This document shows positions 43,816 through 57,407 of a stretch of DNA of 64,000 nt, piece after piece (the stretch's first letter is position 1; each line of letters begins with the position of its first letter). The DNA lies in NCBI RefSeq assembly GCF_009377345.1, contig NZ_WBSL01000001.1, positions 805,001-869,000 of the forward strand, read 5' to 3'. The position numbers and the translations under genes were made by a program. The notes beneath the pieces were generated by a model. It was not told the DNA's origin and made no database searches. It worked only from the letters and a program-made list of their open reading frames with translations. This DNA comes from Deinococcus terrestris (lineage in GTDB: Bacteria > Deinococcota > Deinococci > Deinococcales > Deinococcaceae).

Positions 43816-45039
43816 TCAGGACTCAGACTCCGGCTTCCTTTGCGGCCACCCCGTGTTCATCGGCACGCCGAAGACGAACATCGGGGCCAGGAACATCATT
43901 CCGCCGAAGACGAGGAGCAGGCCGCCGACCGCCTCGGCCCCGCGCGGCGGCAGGAACAGCAGCAAGGGAACCAGGGCCAGCGCGAGCCCGCCGCAGACCC
44001 ACGCTGCCCGCACCCGCCGCTTCCCATCCGGGCCGGGGAGGGCGAAGGCGAGGGCCAGGACCACGAGCATCAGGGCGTGGGCGGCTCCCAGCGTGACGTG
44101 CATGCTGCCCGTACTTCCCAGGGCAAGCGGAGCCACGAACGCGCCGCCCAGCGCCGCCATCACCAGCGTGACGTGCCGCTGGGCCGGGGTCGCGCTGCCA
44201 AAACGGGAGGAGGCCCACAGCAGTGCCGTCAGCCCCAGCCCTATAAGCGGGAGGGTCAGCAGTTCCAGCGGCGAGCCGAAGCGGTCGGCCTCGCCCGCCG
44301 CGTTGAAGTGCAGAGGCACCTGCTCGGGCAGGGAAGGCAGCAGGATAAGGAGCGCAGCGAGCGAGAGCAGCGGCAAGCCCACCGCCACCCCCAGCAGCAC
44401 CCGCTCGGAGGCGGAGTAGGCCGGGAGGTGCTGCCGCGCCCCCGCCACCGCTGGCCGCCGTTCGGAGTCGGCGAGGTATTCGCGGTAGGACAGGCGGTGC
44501 AGACCTACCACAACGGGCAGAAGAAGCACCACCAATCCGACCGGAATGACCCACGGCACCAGCAGCGCCGCCGGAGTCAGGGCCGCGAACGCCGCGTAGA
44601 CCAGCCCCACGGTGACCAGCGCCCGCGCCGCTTCCCGCTGGGTGGCGTACCACGCCCGCTCGGACAGCAGCGTCCAGCGGGTGCGGAAGCCGAACCACAG
44701 CCCCGGCCGGGCGCGGGCGGTCGCGTTTCCAGTGACTACCAGGCCTAGCCCGACGGCGACCGTCAGCGCCCGCATCAGGTCCCACCCGAAGGCAAGTGCG
44801 GCCGCCGCGACCCCCGCTTGCAGCACCAGTGCCTGCGCGGTGGCGTCCGCGACCGGGCGGTGCTCGCGCTCCAGGCCGCCGAGCAGCGCGACCAGCCCGC
44901 CCAGGGCCAGCGACGAGACGCTCAGCGGCAGCAGGATCGGCCGCTCGCTCCCCGGCAGGCGCGTCCAGGCCAACGCTAGGAGCGCCAGCGCGACCACAGC
45001 CCCCGCCACCAACAGGGGATCAACCCGGCTTTTGCTCAT
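43816..45039 (-). CDS. SdpI-family membrane protein with DUF1648 domain
   Basis: 407 residues with about ten membrane helices. GLWFGFRTRWTLLSERAWY is the SdpI signature and VPLHFNAAGEADRFGSPLEL the DUF1648 signature; the two domains are fused as in the SdpI family. In Bacillus SdpI confers immunity to the SdpC toxin and senses it. The gene overlaps by 20 nt with the upstream ArsR-type repressor, the same pairing as SdpR-SdpI. No SdpC toxin gene is present. Confidence 0.85.
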   Translation of the reverse strand: MSKSRVDPLLVAGAVVALALLALAWTRLPGSERPILLPLSVSSLALGGLVALLGGLEREHRPVADATAQALVLQAGVAAAALAFGWDLMRALTVAVGLGLVVTGNATARARPGLWFGFRTRWTLLSERAWYATQREAARALVTVGLVYAAFAALTPAALLVPWVIPVGLVVLLLPVVVGLHRLSYREYLADSERRPAVAGARQHLPAYSASERVLLGVAVGLPLLSLAALLILLPSLPEQVPLHFNAAGEADRFGSPLELLTLPLIGLGLTALLWASSRFGSATPAQRHVTLVMAALGGAFVAPLALGSTGSMHVTLGAAHALMLVVLALAFALPGPDGKRRVRAAWVCGGLALALVPLLLFLPPRGAEAVGGLLLVFGGMMFLAPMFVFGVPMNTGWPQRKPESES

Positions 45040-45328
45040 GGTCTGTCTCCTTTCCCGCCGGGCCGAACAGGTCCAGCAGGTCGGCCACCACCTCCTGAAA
45101 GACGGTCGTGTTCAGACGGTAGATGACCTGCGTGCCGCGCTTCTCGGTCCAGACCAGATCGGCGGCCTTGAGGACCGCGAAGTGGCCGCTGAGGGTGCTT
45201 TTGGTCACCGGAAAGAGCCGGGCCAGCTCGCCCGCCGTGCGCTCCCCACCGCGCAACTCGCGCAGGATGGCGCGGCGGGTGGGATCAGCCAGGGCACGGA
45301 AGACCTCGTCCACGCGACTCAGGGGCAT
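45020..45328 (-). CDS. ArsR-type repressor, SdpR-like
   Basis: 102 residues. VFRALADPTRRAILRELRGGE, TKSTLSGHFAVLKAADLV (recognition helix) and TVIYRLNTT-like wing are the ArsR/SdpR winged helix. It lacks metal-binding cysteines, as in SdpR autorepressors. Precedes and overlaps the SdpI-like gene. GGGAAGGG lies upstream of the ATG. Confidence 0.88.
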   Translation of the reverse strand: MPLSRVDEVFRALADPTRRAILRELRGGERTAGELARLFPVTKSTLSGHFAVLKAADLVWTEKRGTQVIYRLNTTVFQEVVADLLDLFGPAGKETDHEQKPG

Positions 45329-45352
45329 GGTGCCCTTCCCTCCCCCGGCCCG

Positions 45353-46315
45353 CTACCGCAGCGCCCCACGCAGGAACTCCACCACGGCCGTCACCACGCC
45401 GCGCTCCAGCGGCAGCTCGGCGTCCCCGTAACGGGCGAGGTTGCCCGCCGGGTCCAGTGGCGCGGGCACGAGGACGTGGTTCACCCCACGGGCAAGGTGC
45501 GTCCGGGCGGCAGGCTGCGCAGCGGCCAGCAGACGGGCGTCCTCCGGGCGCACCTGAAGGTCGCGGTCCCCCTGCACGATCAGGGTGGGGAGGTTCCGCG
45601 AGGCGATCAGGCGCTGCGGGTCGTAGCGCAGGCTGCTGATCAGGTACGGCTGCACGCTAGGGCGGAAGACGGAGGCCAGCACGGGCGAAACCTCCGCCAC
45701 GCGCTCGCCCCGGCCTAAGGCGTCCAGAATGCGGTTCGTCTCCTCCACCAGCGCGGGCGGGTTGGCCGGATTTTGCCCGATCTGTCGGCGAATGGTGGTG
45801 CCGATGTCCTCGCCGGGGGCGGAGAGCAGGACGACAGCCCGCGCCGGGGTCTGCCCCTGCACGGCCGCCAGCGCCACCGTCCCCCCCTCGCTGTGCCCGA
45901 TCACCGCGACCGGGCCGAGGTCGGGCTGCTGGCTCAGCCACGTCAGCCACGCCCGCGCGTCGTTCACGTAGTCCTCGAAGGTCAGCGCCTCCTCACGCGG
46001 GTCGGCGGGCGTGCTCGCCCCAATGCCCCGCTTGTCGGGCCGCAGGGTGGCGATGCCCCGCGCAGCGAGGTTCGCGGCCAGCTTGCGGTAGGTGCCCCCC
46101 GGCCCCGACAGCGGGTTGTCCCCGTTGCGGTCGGTGGGGCCGCTCCCCGCCAGGATCAGCGCGACGGGCGGCCGGGCGTGCTGCGGGCCGTCCGGGGTCT
46201 GGAGGGTGGCGGCCAGCCGGGCGCCCGGCACCTCCAGCGTCACCTCGCGGCTGGCGGCCAGGGCGGGGACAGAGAGCAGAGCAGCGGTCAGGGGCAGCAG
46301 TCGGGCGAGTCGCAT
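45353..46315 (-). CDS. Secreted alpha/beta hydrolase
   Basis: 320 residues with a Sec signal (LLPLTAALLSVPALAASR). LILAGSGPTDRNGDN (oxyanion-hole strand), VIGHSEGGTVAL (nucleophile elbow GHSEG) and the C-terminal Asp/His region (LIVQGDRDLQVRPED, ARGVNHV) make a complete catalytic triad. Similar to dienelactone/acyl hydrolases exported to the envelope; substrate unknown. GGAGG precedes the ATG, which fixes the start at 46315. Confidence 0.87.
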   Translation of the reverse strand: MRLARLLPLTAALLSVPALAASREVTLEVPGARLAATLQTPDGPQHARPPVALILAGSGPTDRNGDNPLSGPGGTYRKLAANLAARGIATLRPDKRGIGASTPADPREEALTFEDYVNDARAWLTWLSQQPDLGPVAVIGHSEGGTVALAAVQGQTPARAVVLLSAPGEDIGTTIRRQIGQNPANPPALVEETNRILDALGRGERVAEVSPVLASVFRPSVQPYLISSLRYDPQRLIASRNLPTLIVQGDRDLQVRPEDARLLAAAQPAARTHLARGVNHVLVPAPLDPAGNLARYGDAELPLERGVVTAVVEFLRGALR

Positions 46316-46545
46316 GGGAACCTCCAGGGCTTGAGGGGGCATATTCGTTTATTCGCCAAGTACCGAACTAAGGGTAGCACGTCAGCCACCCGTCAGGCCC
46401 GCCTCATGGGAGCCGCAGGGAAGGAGGCTGGCTTGACTGGACCTTCAGAAATCCCTGCGGCGGCTTTCCATATCAGTGCCTCGTCAGCTTCGGCCCCTAC
46501 GCTGCGCCGCATCGAAGTTCAAGTTCGTCCCTGGAGGTTTCACCC

Positions 46546-47802
46546 ATGCGCCATTCCCTGACTGCTGCCCTGACCCTCTCCGCCCTGCTGGGGACGGCGG
46601 GCGCCGCCGAACCCCGCCTCAGCGCCCAGAGCATCATCGTCAACCCCTCGCAGCCCAGCCTGGACGTGCAGGTGTGGGTCAACAAGGACGCCAGCGGCAC
46701 CCGCAACCCGGTCTACCGCCGGGGCGAGCGCATCACCATCGGCGTCAAGACCAACCGTGACGCCTACGTCTACCTGTTCAACGTGAATGCGAACGGGCAG
46801 ATTGACCTCTTCTTCCCGAATGCCTACGAGGAGAACAACTTCGTCCGGGCGAACACCAACCGCACCTTTCCCGGTCGCAACGCCAGCTACACGCTGACGG
46901 TGGGCGGACCGAACGGGCAAGACCGCCTGCTGGCGCTGGCGAGCACGCAGCCGCTGAACCTGAACGACGTGGCCCGCTTCGTGGAGGGCGAGGGCTTCGC
47001 GCAGGTGCAGGTGCGCGGGCAGGACAACCTCGCGCGGGCGCTGAGCATCGTGGTGAGGCCCCTTCCCGCCAACAGTTGGGTGACCGACGTGGTGACCTTT
47101 CGGGTGGGGAACGCGGCGCAGGGAGGCGCGACGGGCACGGTGACCGAGACCCCCGTCCAGCCCGCTCCGGCCCCCGTTCAACCCGTACCCACGCCGCCCG
47201 TTTCCGTCCAGCCCATGCCCTCCCAGCCCGTGACACAGATTCAACCCGGCGAGAAGCGCGACGGCTCCTTTGACACGGCGATGGTGGAGGCGTATGCCCG
47301 CCTCAAGGGGCCGGAGTCGCTGGGCCAGGCAACGACCTACGCCGTGCCCTGGGGCGACGGGCTGTGGCAGAAGTTCCGGGGCGTGGCGGCCTACGGCGAC
47401 GCCGTGCTGCTGCACGCGAACGGCTCCAGCCGCGCCTACGCGGTGCATGGGCGCATTCTGGAGCGTTACCTCGCCCTCGCGCAGGCCGAGAACGGCGGCA
47501 CCCGTCCGCCCTCACGCCTGGGCTGGGCGGCGGCCGATGAGAAGGTCATTCCGCGCAACCCCTACGGCACGACTGGGCTGTACGGCTACTTCCAGAACGG
47601 GGCGCTGTACTCCAGCGAGAAATACGGCACCTTCTGGCTGCAAGGGGCCATCCTGAAGACCTACCAGGGGCTGGGCGGCTCGGGGTCGTTCCTGGGCTTC
47701 CCCACCCGTGACCAGTACCTGCTCAGCGGCGCCTGGGCCGCAGACTTTGAGGGCGGCACCCTCCGCACCGTGAACGGCGTGGTCAAGGTGTACCGCAAGT
47801 AA
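46546..47802 (+). CDS. Exported DUF4384 protein with LGFP-like repeats
   Basis: 418 residues with signal peptide (LTALTLSALLGTAGA-type). Residues about 30-180 are a DUF4384 beta domain (RRGERITIGVKTNRDAYVYL, NGQIDLFFPNAYEENNF). A Pro/Gln/Val-rich linker (about 205-235) leads to a C-terminal part with repeats such as AILKTYQGLGGSGSFLGFP that resemble LGFP repeats of cell-wall proteins. Likely an envelope or S-layer-associated protein. GGAGG precedes the ATG. Confidence 0.7.
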   Translation: MRHSLTAALTLSALLGTAGAAEPRLSAQSIIVNPSQPSLDVQVWVNKDASGTRNPVYRRGERITIGVKTNRDAYVYLFNVNANGQIDLFFPNAYEENNFVRANTNRTFPGRNASYTLTVGGPNGQDRLLALASTQPLNLNDVARFVEGEGFAQVQVRGQDNLARALSIVVRPLPANSWVTDVVTFRVGNAAQGGATGTVTETPVQPAPAPVQPVPTPPVSVQPMPSQPVTQIQPGEKRDGSFDTAMVEAYARLKGPESLGQATTYAVPWGDGLWQKFRGVAAYGDAVLLHANGSSRAYAVHGRILERYLALAQAENGGTRPPSRLGWAAADEKVIPRNPYGTTGLYGYFQNGALYSSEKYGTFWLQGAILKTYQGLGGSGSFLGFPTRDQYLLSGAWAADFEGGTLRTVNGVVKVYRK

Positions 47803-47997
47803 TCCCACCCCGCGCCGGGGGTGACTGGTCTCACCCGCCCCATCCCCGGCTGCTTTTCTCCCGCGTCCCCCGCCAGACCAGTGCGGCGGGCCGGGTCCGA
47901 ATAGGCCGCACGGCCAGGGGCGGTGAGCCCCGTTCCCTTGCCCGCGCACGTTCCGAAGCCCCCCCATTCAGAAGGACCGTCTCAGCGGGAATCCAGC

Positions 47998-48040
47998 AGG
48001 CGAACGCGCCCCCGACCGGAAGTGGTGGGGGCGCTCGCCT
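47998..48040. terminator. Terminator-like hairpin before nspC end
   Basis: Imperfect stem AGGCGA-GCGCCCCC/GGGGGCGC-TCGCCT around a 13-nt loop, followed on the plus strand by TT; sits in the 248-nt gap between convergent genes. Confidence 0.5.
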
Positions 48041-48050
48041 TTCCGCCTGC

Positions 48051-49271
<1,221 letters not shown>

Positions 49272-49278
49272 GGGGAAC

Positions 49279-49284
49279 AGGGTA
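49279..49284 (-). promoter_or_regulatory. -10 box (TACCCT) for nspC
   Basis: TANNNT hexamer 7 nt before ATG 49271. Confidence 0.45.
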
Positions 49285-49308
49285 GCGGGCCGGAGCCGAC
49301 CAGAAGGC

Positions 49309-49314
49309 TAGACT
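49309..49314 (+). promoter_or_regulatory. -10 box (TAGACT) for the VOC gene
   Basis: TANNNT hexamer 7 nt before ATG 49322. Confidence 0.4.
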
Positions 49315-49321
49315 GCACCCC

Positions 49322-49667
49322 ATGCTGCGGATTGGCTCGGTGGTCTGGGGCGTGCGGGACCTTCCCCGCGCCCTGCTCTTCTGGACCCAGGCGCTGGACT
49401 ACCGCCCCCGCGACGAACCGGACGACGACTGGAGAGTGTTGGTGCCCCGCGAAGGCTCAGGGGGTGCAGCTCGCCCTGAAACGGGTCACCTCACCCCAGG
49501 CGAGGCGGCATCACCTTGACCTGTACGCGACCGACGCGGCGGCGGAGGTGGAGCGCCTGCTGGGGCTGGGGGCCGTGCGGGTGGAGTGGCAATACGAGGC
49601 GGACGCGGATTATGTCGTCCTGGCCGACCCGGACGGCAACCGCTTCTGCGTCGTGCAGAAGGGCTGA
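49322..49667 (+). pseudogene. Glyoxalase/VOC-family protein with a frameshift
   Basis: The first 46 codons give MLRIGSVVWGVRDLPRALLF... VLVPREGSG and then the VOC fold continues in another frame as VQLALKRVTSPQARRHHLDL ... VLADPDGNRFCVVQKG to the stop at 49667. Removing one G from the GGGGG run at 49460-49464 restores a continuous, well-formed 114-residue VOC protein. This is either a recent frameshift, a sequencing error, or (less likely) recoding. Family function: metal-dependent vicinal oxygen chelate enzymes; substrate unknown. Confidence 0.75.
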
Positions 49668-49670
49668 ACC

Positions 49671-50380
<710 letters not shown>

Positions 50381-50384
<4 letters not shown>

Positions 50385-51046
50385 GCGAGGGCCTCCCGCA
50401 ACCGCGCCACTCCCGCCGCCGCCCCGTCCGGCCCGAACACGCTGCTGCCCGCGACCAGGCAGGTCGCCCCGGCGTCGGCCAGCAGGCGGGCATTGGCGGG
50501 CGTGACGCCGCCGTCGACCTGAAGCTCGGCGTCGCTGCCCAGCTCGTCCAGCCAGCCGCGCAGGGTGCGGACGCGCTCCACGCTTGCCGGAATGAACTTC
50601 TGGCCGCCGAAGCCGGGATTCACGCTCATGACCAGCACGAGATCCACGTCGGCCAGCACCGGGCGCGCGGCCTCCAGCGGGGTGCCGGGGTTGAGGGTCA
50701 CCCCCGCCCGCTTGCCCAGCTCGCGGATCGCCCCCACAGCGCGGTGGATATGCCGGGTGGCCTCCACGTGGACGGTGATGCCGTCGGCCCCGGCATCCGC
50801 GAAGTCGCGCAGGTAGCGCTCGGGCTGCTCAATCATCAGGTGCACGTCCATAAAGAGGGAGGATGCCCGCCGCGCCGCCGCCAGGATCGGAACCCCGAAG
50901 GAGATGTTGGGCACGAAGCGCCCGTCCATCACGTCCACGTGCGCCCAGTCGGCGTCCGCGATGGCCTGCAACTCCTCGCCCAGGCGGGTGAAGTCGCAGG
51001 ACAGGAGGCTGGGGGCGAGCTTGACGGGGCGGGCGGGAACGGTCAC
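50381..51046 (-). CDS. rpe: Ribulose-phosphate 3-epimerase
   Basis: 221 residues from [57 protein letters not shown] and [12 protein letters not shown] are the usual signature with metal ligands His/Asp. Interconverts ribulose-5-P and xylulose-5-P in the pentose phosphate pathway. TAGCAT lies 6 nt before the GTG. Operon with comB. Confidence 0.96.
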
Positions 51047-51052
51047 CCGGCC

Positions 51053-51058
51053 ATGCTA
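51053..51058 (-). promoter_or_regulatory. -10 box (TAGCAT) for rpe
   Basis: TANNNT hexamer 6 nt before GTG 51046. Confidence 0.45.
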
Positions 51059-51169
51059 ACGGTTCTCATGGTGGGACAGGCTGGGTCGGGCGGCCTGCCC
51101 TCCGGCCCGTCCCGGTGGCATGATGCGGGCAAGGATATTCCCTTCCCTCTCGCCCCTGGAGGCCCGCCC

Positions 51170-53332
<2,163 letters not shown>

Positions 53333-53336
53333 CCCC

Positions 53337-53753
53337 ATGAAGCGCCTGCTCCTCTCCCTGCTCTGCCTCGCGCCCCTAGCCGTCGCGCAGCCTGCCCGCC
53401 TGCCCCCGATTCCAAGCCTTCCCGCCGCCCGCACGGTGACGGTGGGCGACCTGCGGACCTGCACGGTGGGGGACGTGCGGCTCACCGTGGACCGCGCCGG
53501 GTGGGTGCGCTTTCTAACGCACGGGCACCGCTACCCGGACAACACGCTGGTGGTGCGCCAGAGTTACGACCGCGCCGGACGCCTGACAGGGGTGCGGGTA
53601 GACTTCAGCGGCTTTGCCGGGCGGCTGCTGGACGTGCGCAGCGTGTTCGACGCGCGGGGCCGCCTGATCCGCGAGACGGGGTATCGCCGCGCCGGGGTGA
53701 CCACACCGCTGCGCAGCTTCATCCGCCCCCTGCCGAGGGACGCGAGATGCTGA
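53337..53753 (+). CDS. Small exported hypothetical protein in the mutase operon
   Basis: 138 residues starting MKRLLLSLLCLAPLAVAQPA, a clean Sec signal. The mature part contains a cysteine in LRTCTVGDVRLTVDRAG and another near the C-terminus (PRDARC), and a beta-rich middle with VVRQSYDRAGRLTGVRVDFS. No family recognised. It begins 5 nt after the mutase stop and ends 10 nt before meaB, so it is cotranscribed with them although it is predicted to be exported. Confidence 0.6.
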   Translation: MKRLLLSLLCLAPLAVAQPARLPPIPSLPAARTVTVGDLRTCTVGDVRLTVDRAGWVRFLTHGHRYPDNTLVVRQSYDRAGRLTGVRVDFSGFAGRLLDVRSVFDARGRLIRETGYRRAGVTTPLRSFIRPLPRDARC

Positions 53754-53762
53754 GGGTGCCCC

Positions 53763-54728
53763 ATGCCTGAGCATCCCCTCGCCGCTCCCCTCCTCGCGGG
53801 CGACCGCCGCGCCCTGGCCCGCGCGATCACCCTGACCGAATCCACCCGGCCAGACCATGAGGCGCAGGCTCAGGCGCTCCTCTCCGAACTGCTGCCGCAC
53901 ACCGGGCGCTCCATCCGGGTGGGCCTGACCGGGGTGCCGGGGGTGGGCAAGAGCACGCTGATCGAGGCCCTGGGGCTGCACCTGACGGACGGGGGGCACC
54001 GGGTCGCCGTTCTCGCGGTGGACCCCTCCAGCGCCCGCACGGGCGGCTCCATCATGGGCGACAAGACCCGGATGCCCCGGCTCACCGTTCACCCGCACGC
54101 CTATATCCGCCCCAGCCCCAGCCGGGGCACCCTGGGGGGCGTGGCCCGGCGCACCCGCGAGGCGATCCTGCTGTGCGAGGCCGCCGGATACGACGTGGTG
54201 CTTGTCGAGACGGTGGGCGTGGGCCAGAGCGAGACGCAGGTCGCCGCGATGACTGACCTGTTTGTATTGCTGACGCTGCCCAACGCCGGGGACGAGCTTC
54301 AGGGCATCAAGCGCGGAATCATGGAACTCGCCGACCTGTGCGTGGTGAACAAGGCGGACACGGACCCCAAAGCCGCCACCCGTGCCCAGACGGAGCTGAC
54401 GGCGGCCCTGAGGCTGCTGACCCCGCGCGGTGCCTCCTGGCGGCCCCATGCCCTGCAAGCGTCGGCGGCGACGGGCGCGGGTATTCCCGAGTTGTGGGCG
54501 GCGGTGGGAGCGTACCGGGAGACGGTGGACATCCCCGCGAGGCGCCGCGAGCAGACGGGCGCGTGGTTTGACGACCTGCTGCTCGAGGCGGCGTGGCGGG
54601 CGTTTCAGGCAGGGGTGGACCCGGTGCGGCTGCGCGAGCTTCGGGGGGAGGTGCTGGCAGGGCGGTTGACGCCGGTGCAGGGGGTGAGGGCGGCGTTGGG
54701 AGAGCGTCTCACCGCACGGCAGGTGTGA
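53763..54728 (+). CDS. meaB: Methylmalonyl-CoA mutase-associated GTPase
   Basis: 321 residues, G3E-family GTPase. Walker [46 protein letters not shown] and VVNKADTD (NKxD) are complete. MeaB protects and reactivates the mutase by gating cobalamin loading. Its place in the mutase operon confirms the function. GTG of the next gene overlaps the stop (GTGA). Confidence 0.94.
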   Translation: MPEHPLAAPLLAGDRRALARAITLTESTRPDHEAQAQALLSELLPHTGRSIRVGLTGVPGVGKSTLIEALGLHLTDGGHRVAVLAVDPSSARTGGSIMGDKTRMPRLTVHPHAYIRPSPSRGTLGGVARRTREAILLCEAAGYDVVLVETVGVGQSETQVAAMTDLFVLLTLPNAGDELQGIKRGIMELADLCVVNKADTDPKAATRAQTELTAALRLLTPRGASWRPHALQASAATGAGIPELWAAVGAYRETVDIPARRREQTGAWFDDLLLEAAWRAFQAGVDPVRLRELRGEVLAGRLTPVQGVRAALGERLTARQV

Positions 54729-55465
54729 AGGCCGCGCTAGTCGTTTTCCCAACCGCCCCTGATCTGGCAGGGAATCTGGGCCGGATAGAGGCGGCGGTCC
54801 AGGACGCGGCCCTGGCGGGGGCCAGCCTCGCCGTCTTCGCGGAAACGGCCCTGACAGGCTGGGCGCACACCGGGCGCGACGCCGACACGGACCGCCCTCT
54901 TGCGTTGGAGGTGCGTGGTCCGGAGCTTGTCCGGCTCCGTGAGGTGGCCTACAGATACGGAATATGGTTGGCGTTCGGACTGCTGGAGCGGGACGGAGAC
55001 GCCCTGTACGACGCGGCGCTCCTGCTGGACCCGCAGGGCGAGACGCGGCTGCACTTCCGCCGCCTCAGCCCCGGCTGGCGCTGGCCGGACGCTGGTCCGG
55101 CTTACCGGGAGGGGACGGCCGTGCCCACCGCGCCGACGCCCTTTGGCCGGGTCGCCTTCTTGCTGTGCGGCGACGCCTTCTCGCCGGAAGCCGTCGCCCT
55201 GGCACGGGCGGCCCAACCGGACCTGTTGCTGCTTCCCTTCGCCCGTGGATTTGACGAGGACGCGCCCGACGCAGTGGCCTGGCAAGACGAACCGCAGGTG
55301 TACGCCGAAGCCCTCGCCGGGGCCGCCCCCGTCACCCTGGCCGTGAATAGCCTGGGGGCGGGAATGGTCGGTGGGGCGTTCGTGCTGAAGCGCGGGCGTG
55401 TCGCGGCACGGTGGCCCATCCAAACCCCCGGCCTGCTGCTGCACGACCTGAATCCGGAAGCATGA
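54725..55465 (+). CDS. Carbon-nitrogen hydrolase (nitrilase) fold protein, catalytic Lys missing
   Basis: 246 residues from GTG overlapping the meaB stop. The nitrilase fold is clear: [10 protein letters not shown] with the general base Glu40 and [11 protein letters not shown] with the nucleophile Cys148. The catalytic Lys that should follow in the (Y/H)xK region is Arg in [12 protein letters not shown] (112-113). It may thus have altered chemistry or be inactive. Coupled to mutB and meaB, but I see no known reason for an amidase there. Confidence 0.75.
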   Translation: MKAALVVFPTAPDLAGNLGRIEAAVQDAALAGASLAVFAETALTGWAHTGRDADTDRPLALEVRGPELVRLREVAYRYGIWLAFGLLERDGDALYDAALLLDPQGETRLHFRRLSPGWRWPDAGPAYREGTAVPTAPTPFGRVAFLLCGDAFSPEAVALARAAQPDLLLLPFARGFDEDAPDAVAWQDEPQVYAEALAGAAPVTLAVNSLGAGMVGGAFVLKRGRVAARWPIQTPGLLLHDLNPEA

Positions 55466-55473
55466 GTTCAACC

Positions 55474-55502
55474 AAAAAGGAACCGCCCCCACCGGGAAGC
55501 GG
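55474..55502 (-). terminator. Terminator of the ferritin-like gene
   Basis: Hairpin CCGC/GCGG with an inner CCC/GGG extension (55483-55502) followed on the minus strand by TTCC and five T (55474-55478), 26 nt past the stop. Confidence 0.55.
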
Positions 55503-55527
55503 CCCCCCTTCCTCCTGACCTCTCGCC

Positions 55528-56436
<909 letters not shown>

Positions 56437-56495
56437 GGGACTTCCTCCGGTGAAGGGCCGGGGTCTCCCGGTCCAGTCAACGGGGAATAAGCGCC

Positions 56496-57407
56496 TCAGC
56501 CCGGACTGGATGAGGCGGCAGCCCCTGCCAGCAGCCGCATGAAGATCGCGTGATGGTCCTCGTGAAAACGGCGCGGAGCTCGCAGGGCCAGCGCGAGGGG
56601 CACCGGACGGGCGGGAAACGCGGCGGGCACGGCTTCCCGGTACACATGCGCGGTCGTCGGCGCGACGAGGGCGCGGGCGGGATGGGCGAACTCGTGCCCA
56701 CCCGCTGCAATCTCGCCCAGCGGCAGCACCCTCCCCGGCAGCTCCCACAGGCCGAGGCCGATGGGGTCGCGGCGGGTGTGAAGCCAGACCTTTCCCTCCT
56801 CCACATGCAGCCAGCGTTTCTCGTGTAGGTGGGCGCCGGGGGGCAGGGCGGCGCGGGCGGCCTCTACCGCCTCCCATTCCATGCATAAGCGGTTATAGGC
56901 GGGCTTCTCCGCAAACTGGGCGAGGAACACGCGCACCGCCTCTGGCACCCCGTCTGGCAACGGGCGCCCGGTGAAATAGGCCGCCCGCAGGTCGGTCGCG
57001 TTCAGGCCGGGCACCTCCGGCACGGGCAGGCGGCCCCAGCCGGGAAACCAGCGCAGGTAGGCGGTGCTGGCGTCCTTTTCAAAGCCGACCAGGGAGACGG
57101 GGGTACCCTCGCCAAAGACCGCCGCTGCCTCTCGCCGCACGTCCGCCGCCCACAGGTCCGCGTCGAAGCGGTCGGGTAGGGGGCGGAAGGTGACGCGGCG
57201 CAGGTCCGCACCGACCTCACGCAGCGCCCCGCGCAGCATCCGCGCCCGCTCGGCAGCGCTGAAGGGGTTCTTCACCGAGCGGGCGAGGTTGGCGCTCCCC
57301 AGCAGCACGAGGAGGTGGTCGGCGTGGGCCAGCGCGTGCCGGATACTCGCCAGGTGCGCCGCGTGGGGTGGCTGGAAGCGGCCCACATAGACGGCCCCGG
57401 CGGTCAT
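56496..57407 (-). CDS. nadM: NMN/NaMN adenylyltransferase (NadM type) with eroded Nudix domain
   Basis: 303 residues. Residues 1-165: [20 protein letters not shown] holds the GRFQPPHxxH nucleotidyltransferase motif; [19 protein letters not shown] and [10 protein letters not shown] are NadM marks. The C-terminal region aligns with the Nudix half of bifunctional NadM-Nudix enzymes: [14 protein letters not shown] (about 218-231), then [19 protein letters not shown] and the final [10 protein letters not shown]. The REUxEExGU Nudix helix that should lie between is missing. It probably makes NAD or NaAD, without Nudix hydrolase activity. Overlaps pncB by 4 nt. Confidence 0.87.
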   Translation of the reverse strand: MTAGAVYVGRFQPPHAAHLASIRHALAHADHLLVLLGSANLARSVKNPFSAAERARMLRGALREVGADLRRVTFRPLPDRFDADLWAADVRREAAAVFGEGTPVSLVGFEKDASTAYLRWFPGWGRLPVPEVPGLNATDLRAAYFTGRPLPDGVPEAVRVFLAQFAEKPAYNRLCMEWEAVEAARAALPPGAHLHEKRWLHVEEGKVWLHTRRDPIGLGLWELPGRVLPLGEIAAGGHEFAHPARALVAPTTAHVYREAVPAAFPARPVPLALALRAPRRFHEDHHAIFMRLLAGAAASSSPG

